Positions 13,105-23,450 of a DNA stretch of 64,000 bases are shown here, piece after piece. Each line of letters begins with the position of its first letter. The stretch's first letter is position 1. This DNA comes from Stramonita haemastoma (Eukaryota > Mollusca > Gastropoda > Neogastropoda > Muricidae), in contig CM060334.1 of assembly GCA_030674155.1 (NCBI GenBank), forward strand, positions 26,264,342-26,328,341, written 5' to 3'. The translations under genes and the position numbers were made by a program. The notes below the pieces were generated by a model. It had not been told where the DNA came from. It saw nothing but the letters and a program-made list of their open reading frames with translations, and made no database searches.

Positions 13105-13815
13105 GTAAGTGGACTGAATTTTGCATTTTTTCTTTCTTACAATAACACCCCCACCCCCGCCCCAAGACAGAATGGAGGAAAAAAAACAGAAAAGCATTCC
13201 CTTCTGGTTTTTCTCCTATCAGAATTGCAAGGGGATTTTATTTATTGTAAAACAACAGCAGCAACACAACACCCCCCCCCCCCCCCAAAAAAAAAAAAGA
13301 AAAAAAAGAAAAAAAAGAGAAAAAGCTGCACAGTTATGAAAGCGAAGAATAGAGTCACCATTCTTATACATCTGTGTTCTCCTGTCACAAAGTAATTGTG
13401 TGATTTCATTTTTTAACGACTGCAAAAAAGAATGATCCCTGTCCTCCTCAAACAACCCCCCCCAAAAAAAAATAAAAAAAAATTCAATGGCAAAGCAAAA
13501 CAGAGCAAAACAAAAGAACAACAATGAAAAACCTCAAGAGCGTTGAAGACGGTGAATAAAGCTACCATTTTCCTTCTGTGTCTTCTCATGTACACAAACA
13601 CACACATTGTAATACATGCCCGTTTTGTTCAGCATACCTAGTCACTTCGGTCCTGAGCATAAAATGCTCAGTTTTCTTTTCATTTTATGGGGGGTGGGAG
13701 TTGGGGTATTAGAGGTAGCAAATAGTAAAAGCGATCAAACAAAACGAAACATGTCTACAGCTGTAAGAGAAAAAAGAAGTAGTTTTGACAAAATCCTCCT
13801 CTCTCTTTTTCCCAG

Positions 13816-14120
13816 TGGGAATCTTCGTCCTTCCCTCCACCACCCCACCGATCATCCCCCTTGCTCAGACCGGTCAGGCCAAGAAAGACCACCCTGTGCC
13901 GCTGGCTGACGACGGAAGTAAACAGGTGTCGCCACTGCCTCGTGCCAAACGGAAGAAGAAGCAGCGACGGAGGTCACAGGGCAGCAGCAGTCAGCTGACC
14001 ACGCCACAGTCGCGCAGCAATGTCAACTTTTACGGCACGTCAGAGTGGCAGTATTCCGACGACATGAAGATCACCGATGTCCAGGATCTGCACTACCTGG
14101 ATGAGTTCATTTCACAGAAG
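13816..14120 (+). CDS. MYO9-like exon 3 (basic cluster and conserved tail segment)
   Basis: Acceptor ctctttttcccag, donor gtggtc. It is 305 bases long, phase 1 in and phase 0 out. It encodes a Pro-rich start, a strongly basic cluster (RAKRKKKQRRRS), then NVNFYGTSEWQYSDDMKITD and VQDLHYLDEFISQK. The last part is the kind of conserved helix found upstream of C1 in class IX tails. A long G-run follows shortly after the donor. Confidence 0.8.
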
Positions 14121-14666
14121 GTGGTCATGGGAGTAAAAGAAGAAAAAAATGGAGGGGGGGGGGGGGGGGGGGGGGCTGTTGGGGGAGGTGGGGGGGAGCG
14201 CTGATGTGTGTGAGTGAGTATGTGATTGCATTGAGATATATAGATATAAGAAAAATAAAAATGTTAAGGTGATTTCATTGAGATATATAGATATAAGAAA
14301 AATACCAGGTTAAGGTTACTGATGTGGGTTTTTTTTTGATGGAATCTATGAGAGTGTGTATTTTCTCAAACATTCTGTTTCTTTTGTGTGGGCATTGCAG
14401 AACAAAAATAAGTGTAAAAAAAATGTTTGCACAGAAAAATTATCACGTTTGCACATGACAACATTTTGTGTATACTATGCATGACAAAAATATGCTTTAA
14501 AAAATTTCACACAGACAAAATCTTCACATCTTTACATGACATCAAGTTTTTACACTAAAAAACCCCACCAACCAAACAACCTATATAATTTTGGCTACAC
14601 GTACTTCCCATGTAAATGAATGTACTTCCCATGTAATGTAACAGTAATTGGTAATGATCTGTGCAG

Positions 14667-14783
14667 TGTCGCGAGCTGTTCAAAGGAGGAACTCGGAGGG
14701 ACACCATCTTCGATAAGATTTTCCGTGGCGCTTTGGACGAGTTTGGACGGGAGCTGAAGACTGTGATTGGAGTGGAGATGCAG
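14667..14783 (+). CDS. MYO9-like exon 4 (conserved tail helix)
   Basis: Acceptor gatctgtgcag, donor gtggga; 39 codons, phase 0 at both ends. It encodes CRELFKGGTRRDTIFDKIFR followed by GALDEFGRELKTVIGVEMQ. The pattern of a VFD/IFD-like motif with a following amphipathic helix resembles the region before C1 in MYO9 proteins. It reads directly on from exon 3. Confidence 0.8.
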
Positions 14784-14849
14784 GTGGGATTTAATATCTG
14801 TGGTGTGGCCCAGGCCAAAAGCTTTGTCACTTATTGTTGTATGCAAAGT

Positions 14850-15180
14850 TGTTGTTGTTGTCTTCAATTTAACGTCTGTTCACACTCAGTGAAAGTGCTG
14901 AGCCCTACGTTGCATTGTTGTTATGCCTTGAAACGTTTCGTGATATCATTTTTATCCATGACAAGCTCTTAGCATGACAAGTTGTGTCCTCCATTCAAGG
15001 AGGGAAACATTCTCTGCAGTCAGAGTCTGGCTGTTTGCATGGCATGGTACTTGAAAACAGTTGTACATGCAAACTTCTCTTCCACTGTGTACGTATGGTC
15101 TCACAGTGATTCGTAGAAAGGATGAGTGAGACAGAGAGCACATTTTGGGTGACTCCCAGGGTTTAAGGTGGAACATATGT
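14850..15180 (+). repeat. Dispersed repeat H
   Basis: Blocks tcttcaatttaacgtctgtt, gcatgacaagttgtgtcct and cacagtgattcgtagaaagg, then gggtgactcccagggttta. Related copies lie at 24240-24545, 23515-23660, 55080-55230 (reverse) and 61790-61960. Confidence 0.55.
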
Positions 15181-15947
15181 GTCGAAACTGATGAAATTTT
15201 GTTTATTAGCCCCTGTTAAAAGTTATGCCATATATTGAAAAGGTATCACTTGTAGAGCATAAAAATTAAAGGATTACTTAGTTTTCTGCACTGTTGCCAT
15301 GGAAACAATCCAATATGACTGCCAAAACTAAATGTTTCAAAATCCTAAACCTTTTTATCTATAACAAGTTGAAGTAACCCGTTTCTACGAACATTTTTTA
15401 CAGCCTGAATTATTTAAATTTACACATGGAGAGCTTGATAGATATATCCAGCAATTTTTTATTCTAAAAAAAAATGATTTGGGGCACTTTTGGACATGTG
15501 TCTACCCTTAAGCCGGAGAACTTGCAAATAACGCAACAACAACATATACAGTTTATAGATCGAGCAGAAAAATTGACTAGTTAAAAACTACATTATACAC
15601 TTATGAGAAGAAAATGTCACATATTCTTCTTTGTCAAATGCTCAGACAGCTACTATTATTGTCTGTCATATGAGCGAAGATGCATTGCGCTATCATTAAA
15701 TGCCCGACAGGTCAGGCACAATGCATCATACTTTATGTCGGGAGAGAACTGTTCTTTTAAGTCTTTTTGGAAAAATGGCAGAAGACTGGACCGAGAAGGC
15801 AGAAAATAGACAAGAGGAAGGGGACAGGAAGAAAATGAACAAGGCAGACCTAAAGAGAGGGATAGAAAGGACAATAATAAAATATAATGACAGGAAACAT
15901 GTATACTGCTAAAGCATGACAGCTAAGTCAACTATTGACTGTATGTG

Positions 15948-16038
15948 TGTTTGTGTGTGTGCGTGCGTGCGTGCATGCGTGTGTGCATGTGCGTGCGTGT
16001 GTGTATGTGTGTGCATGCGTGCGTGCATGTGTGTGCAC
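15948..16038 (+). repeat. Alternating GT/GC/AT tract at exon 5 acceptor
   Basis: Alternating purine-pyrimidine tract (gtgcgtgcgtgcatgcgtgt style) ending in gtgcacag at the exon. It replaces a pyrimidine tract and could adopt left-handed DNA. Confidence 0.85.
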
Positions 16039-16040
16039 AG

Positions 16041-16274
16041 CATGAGGAAGTGGCGGTGAAGTACCGCGACCTGTTTGAGAAGTTCAAGCAAGTGCTGATG
16101 GCGGAGATGAAGAAGGAGCAGACGGAGGCCCCGCTGGTTATGGCCCTTAACGCCTTCCGCGGCTTCCTGGACGAGTTCATGAAGCAACACTCGGGGCGGC
16201 GGAAAGAGAAGAAAGAGGAGAGGAGCAAGCCGGAGAAGCCGGTGAAGAGAGACAAGCAGAAAAAGGATATGGTG
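16041..16274 (+). CDS. MYO9-like exon 5 (helical segment, Lys/Glu-rich end)
   Basis: 78 codons, phase 0 in and out; donor gtgagt. It encodes HEEVAVKYRDLFEKFKQVLM, then LVMALNAFRGFLDEFMKQ, then a Lys/Glu/Arg-rich stretch. The FRGFLDEF motif is typical of class IX tails just before C1. The acceptor is preceded by alternating GT/GC (15948-16038) and has no ordinary pyrimidine tract. Confidence 0.85.
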
Positions 16275-16311
16275 GTGAGTGTCTCTTTTTGTTGTGTGTG
16301 TTTGTTGTGGT

Positions 16312-16437
16312 AAGGGAGAGGAGATGGGCGCCACCAGCCCTCAATATGCTGGCCCCTAAAGAAGCTGAGGTCTCTGACGCCTCACTCCCCTACGACCATA
16401 CAGGTTATGGGACACCTTTACCTTTACTTTTTTGTTG
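16312..16437 (+). mobile_element. SINE family F fragment
   Basis: Contains gagatgggcgccaccagccc, tcaatatgctggcccctaaa, gaagctgaggtctctgacgc and ggttatgggacaccttta. This is the reverse complement of blocks at 22118 and 58753. It directly follows exon 5. Confidence 0.75.
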
Positions 16438-16936
16438 TGGTGGTCTGTTTTTATTTGGGTTTTTGTTGTTCATCGATTTAAAGTCAGCTGACATGGAGTG
16501 ATATTAGACACATTTTTGTTGTTGGTCAATGTGTTATAATTCTCTTTTTTGTTTCCAACTTATTGTTTGTTCACTGCTTCTCTGTTACTCAGTTTCCTGT
16601 TTTTGCGACTGCCCCTACTTTGTGTGTGTGTGTGTGTTTATTTTTTACTTGATTGTTCACATACAGTAGTCTCTTTATCTGTTCATCCATTCTTTTCTGT
16701 TTTGTCAATGCCCATTCGTTTATGCACGTCTTGAATTTTATCTGTTTTCATTTATTAATGGACCCCACCCCTGTGGAAATTGAACTCAAAAGTAGAAAAT
16801 CAACTACTATTATTTTGTCATCTGTATAGTTCTTCTGTCTGGTTTTATTAAGGGTGTCTTCTTCTCCTTGTGACTGAATTTTCAGACTGATGTAAAATAT
16901 TAAATTACAATATTCTGACCACATAAAAGTGTGGGT

Positions 16937-16938
16937 GT

Positions 16939-16970
<32 letters not shown>

Positions 16971-17151
16971 GTGTGTGTGTGTGTGTGTGTGTGTGGTGAG
17001 TGTGCGTGAGTGTGTTTGAGAGTGAGTGTGTCTGTGTCTGCCTGTCTGTCTGTCTGTCTGTGCCATGTGCGCACATGCACTCCCAAGTGGTGTGTGTGTG
17101 TGTGCAAAGGCATTTGCATGTTGTACCATCCTATTTCTATGGCATACTTAC

Positions 17152-17225
<74 letters not shown>

Positions 17226-17280
17226 TGTGTGTGTATGTGTGTGTGTGTGTGTGGTGTGTGTGTGTGTGTGTGTGTGTGTA
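16937..17280 (+). repeat. (GT)n blocks running into exon 6 acceptor
   Basis: Two GT blocks (16937-16995 and 17156-17280); the second ends in gtgtgtacag at the C1 exon. There is no normal pyrimidine tract. Confidence 0.95.
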
Positions 17281-17283
17281 CAG

Positions 17284-17389
17284 GAGCACCTGGGTCACAA
17301 GTTCCTGCAGGTGCAGTTCAGCATCCCCACCTTCTGTGAGTTCTGCTCCTCCCTCATCTGGATCATGGACAAGGGGCAGGTCTGCCAGG
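17284..17389 (+). CDS. MYO9-like exon 6 (C1 domain, first half)
   Basis: Encodes EHLGHKFLQVQFSIPTFCEF and CSSLIWIMDKGQVCQ. These supply the His that opens the C1 zinc-site pattern, the first CxxC pair, and the Cys of GQVCQ. The domain finishes in exon 7. C1 domains coordinate two zinc ions; many non-protein-kinase C1 domains are atypical and do not bind diacylglycerol. The donor is taken after G at 17389 (gtcagt) because only that phase joins exon 7 correctly. A long (GT)n tract abuts the acceptor. Confidence 0.9.
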
Positions 17390-17396
17390 GTCAGTA

Positions 17397-17590
17397 CACA
17401 CCACACCATGCCATACCATGCCACACCACACCACACCACACCATACCACACACCACTCCACATCACACCACACCGCACTAAGCCACACCACACCACACCA
17501 CACCACACCACGCCACCCACCCACCCACACCACACCATGCCACACCACACCACACCACACCACACCACACCATGCCATACCACACCCCAT
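17397..17590 (+). repeat. (CACAC/CACCAT)n satellite just after exon 6
   Basis: Begins eight bases after the exon 6 donor. The imperfect unit is accaccacaccacaccatgc-like. ORFs on both strands across it are repeat translations. Confidence 0.92.
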
Positions 17591-17644
17591 CCTAACCTTC
17601 ACTGCCACAATGGAGGGCCAGTTTTGTGTGTATGATTTTTTTTT

Positions 17645-18065
17645 AAAATGGGATGACTGGGTAGCCTAGTTGTTGACAGCATTGAGCTCATGATCTGATG
17701 TGCAGGTTTGAGCTACCACCAAGAGAGATTTTTGTTTGAAGCAAAGCTGTCATTTCCCCCTCTTTCAGCTCTTCTTCAGCGTCTAGCCATTTCATTCCAG
17801 TCCAGTGAGGTGCTAGTTACATATAGCAGGAACTGACAGCACTTAGATAACCAGGAGGGGGAAGAAAAGGAAGAGGCAGGCTATATAAAGCACTGACCCT
17901 GAACCTTTGACTGTGTTGGGCTGGATTTGTGATATGTGTATCTATAGGCAATTGTGAGTATGTGTGTACATTTTTTTTTCTCCACTCCTGAGCTAGAGTT
18001 GTGAGGTTCACTAAAGATGAGATTTTGTATATGCGACCGTTTTTACTCACCGTTAAGGTAGACAC
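17645..18065 (+). mobile_element. tRNA-derived SINE, family C
   Basis: Head with gggtagcctagttgttgaca and gcaggtttgagctaccac; body with gaggtgctagttacatatag and ggctggatttgtgatatgt; end with a gaggttcactaaagatgaga block and tactcaccgttaagg. The last block recurs alone at 21470 and 56035. Confidence 0.7.
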
Positions 18066-18124
18066 ATTCCAACTTTAAAGATGTATGTATAACTGATTTA
18101 CCCTCTTCTCCCTCAACATCTTTA

Positions 18125-18362
18125 GGAGTCGTTGGAGTATGGCTCTGAGTTTTTCAGGCCGTGTTTCTTGAGCAAGTTGAACCTGGCAGAGCCCATCCCT
18201 CTCCAGGTGCAGAGTGCATGCTGGGTATGTTAAGTTTTCAGGAACCTTCCAGATGCTGACATGAATCACAGGATCTCTAACATGCATATTTTGGTCTTCT
18301 CTGTGCGTATATACATAAAAGGTGTAAAGGCGCTGGCAGATCTGGCTGTATTTGTTTGATGT
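18125..18362 (-). mobile_element. SINE family A tail fragment, minus orientation
   Basis: Contains gcagagcccatccctctcca and gtgcatgctgggtatg, then aggcgctggcagatctg, matching the 3' half of the copy at 25430. It sits between the two C1 exons. Confidence 0.6.
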
Positions 18363-18381
18363 TTTCTGTTTTGTTTTTCAG

Positions 18382-18455
18382 TTTGCAAGTACACGTGCCA
18401 CAAAAAGTGTTCTGTAAGATCCATATCTGCCTGTCGAGGCTCCAGCAGTAATCAG
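18382..18455 (+). CDS. MYO9-like exon 7 (C1 domain, second half)
   Basis: Acceptor ttttgtttttcag, donor gtgagt; 74 bases. Joined to exon 6 it continues VCKYTCHKKCSVRSISACRG, giving the remaining C1 zinc ligands (CxxxxCHxxC and the final Cys). All eight expected Cys/His ligands are present, so the fold should be intact. It then gives a short Ser-rich linker to the RhoGAP domain. Confidence 0.9.
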
Positions 18456-18530
18456 GTGAGTGTGTGTGCGTGTGCGTGCGTGCGTGCATGCGTGCGTGCG
18501 TGCATGCATGCATGCATGCATGCGCCGCAT
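18456..18530 (+). repeat. (GTGC/ATGC)n tract after exon 7 donor
   Basis: The donor gtgagt runs directly into gtgtgtgcgtgtgcgtgcgt and (gcat)n repeats. Confidence 0.85.
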
Positions 18531-18569
18531 TTTTTTCTCTGTGTGTGTGTGAAAAGATGTTGGCTCCTG

Positions 18570-18684
18570 ATTCTCTTTTACCACTGTCAGTCCTCATCCC
18601 TTTTAGAATGGGTCCAACGCCAAGTGTGAGCTCCCTGGAGAGTCTTTTTTCTCTGGTCTTTCTTTCTTTTCTTTCTTTCTTTCT

Positions 18685-18724
<40 letters not shown>

Positions 18725-19529
18725 TTTCTTTTTGATTTCTTAGTAAGGATCGTGATTCTCTTTTACCACTGTCCGTCCTCATCCCTTTTAGAACGCCCCC
18801 AACCCCAAAGTGTTTGGAGCTCCCCTGGAGAGTCTTTCTTTCTTTATTTATATATTTATTTATTTATTCTCATCCCTTTCAGAACGCCTCCAATCCCAAA
18901 GTGTTTGGAGCTCCCCTGGAGAGTCTTTCTTTCTTTATTTATATATTTATTTATTTATTCTCATCCCTTTCAGAACGCCCCAATGCCAAAGTGTTTGGAG
19001 CTCCCCTGGAGAGTCTTTCTTTCTTTATTTATTTATTTATTTATTTATTCTCATCCCTTTCAGAACGCCCCCAACCCAAAGTGTTTGGAGCTCCCCTGGA
19101 GAGTCTTTCTTTCTTTATTTATATATTTATTTATTTATTCTCATCCCTTTCAGAACGCCTCCAATGCCAAAGTGTTTGGAGCTCCCCTGGAGAGTCTTTA
19201 TTTTAAAAAAAAAAGTATTTATTTATTTATTCTCATCCCTTTTAGAATGCCTCCAGTGCCAAATTGTTTGGAGCTGCCCTGCAGACTCTATTTATTTATT
19301 TTTTATTTATTCATTTATTTATTTATTCTCATCCCTTTCAGAACGCCTCCAACGCCAAGGTGTTTGGAGCTCCCCTGGAGAGTCTTTAATTATTTATTTA
19401 TTTGTTTATTTATTTACTAATTATTTATTTATTATTTATTTATTTGATTGATTGATTGATTGATTTATTCTCATCCCTTTCAGAACGCCTCCAACGCCAA
19501 AGTGTTTGGAGCTCCCCTGGAGAGTCTTT
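18570..19529 (+). repeat. Tandem array of RhoGAP exon-start plus acceptor copies
   Basis: Nine upstream copies of tctcatccctttcag plus about 44 bases of exon 8 occur with exon-like starts near 18606, 18791, 18883, 18974, 19064, 19154, 19246, 19342 and 19484. They are separated by (TTTA)n or (CTTT)n spacers. Outer copies are more diverged; the inner ones differ from exon 8 by only a few bases. No donor follows the copies, so each is an acceptor decoy rather than a full exon. Long ORFs across the array are by-products of repeat translation. Confidence 0.95.
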
Positions 19530-19589
19530 ATTTATTTATTTATTTATTATTTATTTATTTATTATTTATTTTATTCTCCTCCCTTTCAG

Positions 19590-19776
19590 AATGCCTCCAA
19601 CGCCAAAGTGTTTGGAGCCCCCCTGGAGAGTCTGCTGAAGGACGGAGAGAAGATTCCCCCTGTGGTGGAGAGACTGATCAACGCGGTGGAGATGCACGGC
19701 CTCTTCACTGAGGGGCTGTACAGAAAGAGTGCCGCCGCCCCCAAAGCCAGGGAACTGAGGGCTCTGCTGGAGTCAG
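19590..19776 (+). CDS. MYO9-like exon 8 (RhoGAP start with arginine finger)
   Basis: Acceptor ctccctttcag, donor gtaacg; 187 bases. It encodes NASNAKVFGAPLESLLKDGE, then PPVVERLINAVEMHGLFTEG and LYRKSAAAPKARELRALLES. The GLYRKS motif holds the catalytic arginine finger that RhoGAPs insert into the Rho active site. The first part of this exon, together with its acceptor, is repeated many times just upstream (18570-19529). This 3'-most copy is the one that stays open through the whole domain and reaches a donor. Confidence 0.92.
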
Positions 19777-19961
19777 GTAACGGGGTAGAAGATGAGGGTT
19801 CTGTTTTTATAATGATAATAATATATGGGATTTATATAGCGCTGAATGTTGTAGAGTACACAAATCAAAGCGCTCTCATTCAAATTAGTCATGCGCATGC
19901 AACCGTTTACATAAAAATTAACAAATCACATGTCTACACACGCATGCACGCACGCACACAC

Positions 19962-19963
19962 CA

Positions 19964-20004
<41 letters not shown>
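19962..20004 (+). repeat. (CA)n microsatellite
   Basis: Dinucleotide run in the intron after exon 8. Confidence 0.95.
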
Positions 20005-20006
<2 letters not shown>

Positions 20007-21069
20007 CTCACACATTGACATTTAAAAAAGTATTAGGTTTTTGTTTTTTTTTAGTGTTTTTTTTTTTTTTTGAGGGGGGATGGTAAGCAATCATGAGGGT
20101 TTTTGGTATGGGGTTTGGGGTTAAGGAATCATTGTTCTCAAAGTCAAGATTATAAAGTATCGTGGTTTTTGTGTGTGGGTTTTGGGGGCTTTTATTTTGC
20201 AGTTTGTTTTGGGTTCTTTAAGAAATGGGTTTATTTGTTTGGGGTTTTTTGTGGTCTGTTTGATAAAAATTCAGAAAAGTTGTCTTTCCTTTCAGGGTTT
20301 TTGGTGCTTATTTTTGGACAGAGCACAAGTTAAAAAATAAAGTTATCATGAGAATTTCTTAGTAAAGGAACAGTGTGCATTTGCAATAAATTGATAACCC
20401 CAACACCATAATATTCAGCAGTGAAGATTTCACAGACGGCGAACCATACCTGTTATCAACAATTTTTTTTTTTTGCTTGAAAGTAAGCATGGATTTTATG
20501 TAGTGGTGTTGGGGTGTATTATTTTTTCTGCACAACAGAATATTCACTCTAATTGATTTACTCCTCCCCCCCCCCCCCCCCCCCCCTCGATAATCACTGT
20601 GAAATTCTAAGTACACACTGGATGAGCAGTCTTTATGATTCTTTTAAGTACCTCACCATACAGACAGCTGTACATCAATTTCAGAAGATTTTTTTATGCT
20701 TAGAGCTTGTCATGCCTGAAGACAAATGTCAACGTAATATCTTAAAACATAACACCATTTTAATGTAGGGCACTTAGCTTACATCGATAACTGACACAGC
20801 CTTTGACTCAGGCTATGATCAGGAACCAAAAAATGGAGAATCTGTTGGAAACAGTGTAATATCCCCTTACATACCTTTAAAAAAAAGTGTCCCGAGTCTT
20901 TAATATTGTTTGTTTATTATTTTGTGATGAATTCTTGCTTTTCAGTTCCTGTTGATATTGATAATACTTTTGGATGTAAGGTTTCTTTTCTCCTGTTGAA
21001 CTTGTTTGTTATCCTCCATGCCCCAGAAGGGGTGAAAGGAATTGAATCTTGAATCTTGATGTCCCTCAG

Positions 21070-21198
21070 ACTACGAATTGGTGAACCTGGATGAGTACCC
21101 TGTCCACACGCTCACCACGGTGATGAAAGCCTTTTTCAGGGAGCTGCCCGAACCTCTCCTCACCTTTGAACTCTACGATGACTTCCTCAGAGGGTCAG
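21070..21198 (+). CDS. MYO9-like exon 9 (RhoGAP core)
   Basis: Acceptor gatgtccctcag, donor gtatgt. It encodes DYELVNLDEYPVHTLTTVMK then AFFRELPEPLLTFELYDDFL. The KxFFRELPEPLLT motif is the RhoGAP signature block. The phase 1 junction with exon 8 restores an Asp codon. Confidence 0.93.
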
Positions 21199-21467
21199 GT
21201 ATGTCTGAAGAGAAAAACGACTTTTGAATGGGTGGGGTGGAAAATATGGCTGAAAGTGGTACAGTGTTATACAGTTCATGGGGAAACATGGTGGATGTAA
21301 AAATGCTATGTCCTCTTTGAGATAAAGAAAAATTCAAATATTCCGCTCTTGGCTTTACTCAAGGATGTTTGTGATTTTATTTTTTTTTAATCATACCAAA
21401 GAGTGTTGGTGTAAGTTTTAATTTGCTGAAGGTTTTTTGGGGGGGTTCGCCCTCCCCCTCCTCCTTA

Positions 21468-21540
21468 TTCTTGGGCTAGAGCTCCGAGGTTCAGCAATGG
21501 TGAAATTTTTATATATATGACAGTTTGCTCACCATTAAGG
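21468..21540 (+). repeat. SINE family C 3' block
   Basis: About 70 bp with gagctccgaggttcagcaat, ggtgaaattttta and gctcaccattaaggtag, matching the end of the 17645 element. Confidence 0.6.
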
Positions 21541-22117
21541 TAGCCAGCCACTGGAGGGTTCTGATTGACACAAATGTGAATGTCGTAAAATTATATTCTT
21601 CAGATTATGAACCAAGTTTGGTTTGTGCCGAGTTTATGGACAGTAGTTTCGTTATTATGTGGCTAACAGTCCAAATAGAGCTTAAAAATAAGTTAGTTTT
21701 TGCTGTAACTTGGGCAGTGCAGCTTATAATGCAGAGTTACCCTGCAAAATATGATGTCATTGTCTTAGCACGTTTACAAATTTAGTGTAACATCATGACA
21801 TTTTCCCAAGGGCGAGCATCCAGAATTTCCTGCCAAGAAATCTGCCATGATTGAAATTGATATACAGACTTTCCTTTCTGTAAACATCTTTCATAACTCC
21901 TTTAGCTCTATGAAGATCTCCCTCTGTGGTGGTCTTCAATTTTACGTCTCTTCACAAAAAGGGATATGAGACAAAATGTTGAGTGCATGGGTAAATGTAT
22001 ATTGTGTGTGTTCAGCACAAACAACAACAAAAAAATTTAGTTCTCAGCATTCTCCACCTAGAAAGGTTGCAGGCTTGGACTGTATTGGCAGAGGTCAGCA
22101 GGCTGACTGACTGCAGT

Positions 22118-22350
22118 ACCAAGCACAGGTAAAGGTGCCTCATAACCTCTGTGGTCATAGGGGAGCGAGGCGTCAGAGACCTCAGCTTCTCTAGGGGCCA
22201 GCGTATTGAGGGCGGAGCCCATCTCCTCACCCTTGCTGCTTTACCTTCCCTGACCCTAAAGAGGGCAGGTACCTATTTACAGCTGAGTGAACTGGGGGAA
22301 CTGTACTGAAGCCAAGGCACGATCATGCCTGTAAGGAACTGTATTCAAGA
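22118..22350 (-). mobile_element. SINE family F
   Basis: ggtaaaggtgcctcataacc, aggggagcgaggcgtcagag, gaccctaaagagggcaggta and cacctatttacag-type blocks, shared with 58753. It ends before exon 10 and has lost its tRNA-like head. Confidence 0.75.
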
Positions 22351-22387
22351 GGATGGAAAAAATGAAAAAATTCCTGGATGTGTGCAG

Positions 22388-22493
22388 AAATCAAGGATCG
22401 TAAGGAACAGGTGCAGTGTATGTTTGCTGTGCTAGAGAAACTACCCAAAGCCAACTACGACCTGTTTGAGAGACTTACCTTCCACTTGGCAAA
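22388..22493 (+). CDS. MYO9-like exon 10 (RhoGAP middle)
   Basis: Acceptor ggatgtgtgcag, donor gtaaga. It encodes EIKDRKEQVQCMFAVLEKLP then KANYDLFERLTFHLAK. The LPxxNxxxxxxLxxHLxxV pattern is the RhoGAP helix that completes the Rho-binding groove. It enters in phase 1 and leaves in phase 2. Confidence 0.92.
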
Positions 22494-22523
22494 GTAAGAG
22501 AGAGGGAGAGTGGTGTGTGTGTA

Positions 22524-22558
22524 TTTAGTGTTAGTGTTAGTGTTAGTGTTAGTGTTAG

Positions 22559-22618
<60 letters not shown>
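22524..22618 (+). repeat. (GTGTTA)n and (GT)n after exon 10
   Basis: Five to six hexamer units followed by a long GT run. The hexamer is only superficially telomere-like. Confidence 0.9.
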
Positions 22619-22619
<1 letters not shown>

Positions 22620-22785
22620 TGTACTGGTGATAGCATAAAGAAATAGAAGGTCAATGCATGATCAACAAATGGGGTCGAGGCGTCTTTCTCCTGCAAACAT
22701 TTTATTTGGGGAAATTTTTCCAGCTGTTTTGGGTGACCATGAACCATTGTGGCACAAATCATGTATGGTAAGTGTACCTAGCCAA

Positions 22786-23125
22786 AGAGAGGACTGAAAC
22801 AGACTCCTTGTTGTTGTGTGTGCATTATGGCATAAATCAAATATGTTAAGGAATGAAACAGACTGCTTGTTGTTGTGTGTGCATTATGGCATAAATCAAG
22901 TCTAAAGAGAGGACTGAAACAGACTCCTTGTTGTTGTAGTGTGCATTATGGCATAAATCAAATATGTTAAGGACTGAAACAGACTGCTTGTTGTTGTGTG
23001 TGCATTATGGCATAAATCAAGTCTAAAGAGAGGACTGAAACAGACTGCTTGTTGCTGTGTGTGCATTATGGCAAAAATCAAGTCTAAAGAGAGGACTGAA
23101 ACAGATTCGTTGTTGGTGTGTGTGT
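22786..23125 (+). repeat. About 61-bp minisatellite upstream of exon 11
   Basis: Roughly five to six units of a sequence containing gaggactgaaacagactcct, a TTGTTG run, gtgtgtgcattatggcataa and atcaagtcta. The last unit merges into the exon 11 acceptor, where the gtgtgtgcattatgg segment is replaced by gtgtgtgcagggtgg. Two more units lie beyond the exon at 23328-23450. Confidence 0.9.
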
Positions 23126-23131
23126 GTGCAG

Positions 23132-23262
23132 GGTGGCGATGCACGAGGACAGCACCAAGATGTCTGTCAACGGCCTGTCCATCATCTTCGCCCCCTGTCT
23201 GCTGCGCAGCAACAAGAAAATCCAGGCCAGGAGTCCCTCAACCAGGTCCCCAAACAGACCAG
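23132..23262 (+). CDS. MYO9-like exon 11 (RhoGAP end)
   Basis: Encodes KVAMHEDSTKMSVNGLSIIF then APCLLRSNKKIQARSPS. The NxMxxxNLAxxFxPxLL-type block closes the RhoGAP domain. The consensus-like donor gtaacg follows 23262 and leaves phase 1, but exon 12 needs phase 2. A weaker donor, gtcccc after 23245, would restore the frame. The acceptor is a (GT)n run, and a 61-bp minisatellite lies on both sides of the exon. Confidence 0.82.
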
Positions 23263-23327
23263 GTAACGCCCACCCCCAGTTCTAGCCACAGGCACAAGAG
23301 GAGGGGGGTGAATCAAATAATATGTTA

Positions 23328-23450
23328 AGTCTAGAGAGAGGAATGAAACAGACTCCTTGTTGTTGTGTGTGCATTATGGCATAAATCAAATATGTTAAGT
23401 CTAAAGAGAGGACTGAAACAGACTCCTTGTTGTTGCTGTGTGTGACAGAT
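23328..23450 (+). repeat. Minisatellite units downstream of exon 11
   Basis: Two units of the same 61-bp repeat that precedes exon 11, again with the gactgaaacagactccttg core. Exon 11 therefore sits inside the array. Confidence 0.88.

Noticed and set aside
15909..16334. 141-codon minus-strand ORF overlapping exon 5
   Set aside because: Antisense shadow of the GC-rich myosin exon plus a His/Thr repeat from the GT tract.
18464..19451. Plus-strand ORFs of up to 318 codons with PWRVFLSLF-type repeats
   Set aside because: They cross the decoy-acceptor array and TTTA spacers; only short parts correspond to the RhoGAP exon frame.
22524..22560. Interstitial telomere-like repeat
   Set aside because: The unit is GTGTTA, not the animal TTAGGG, and has only a few copies.
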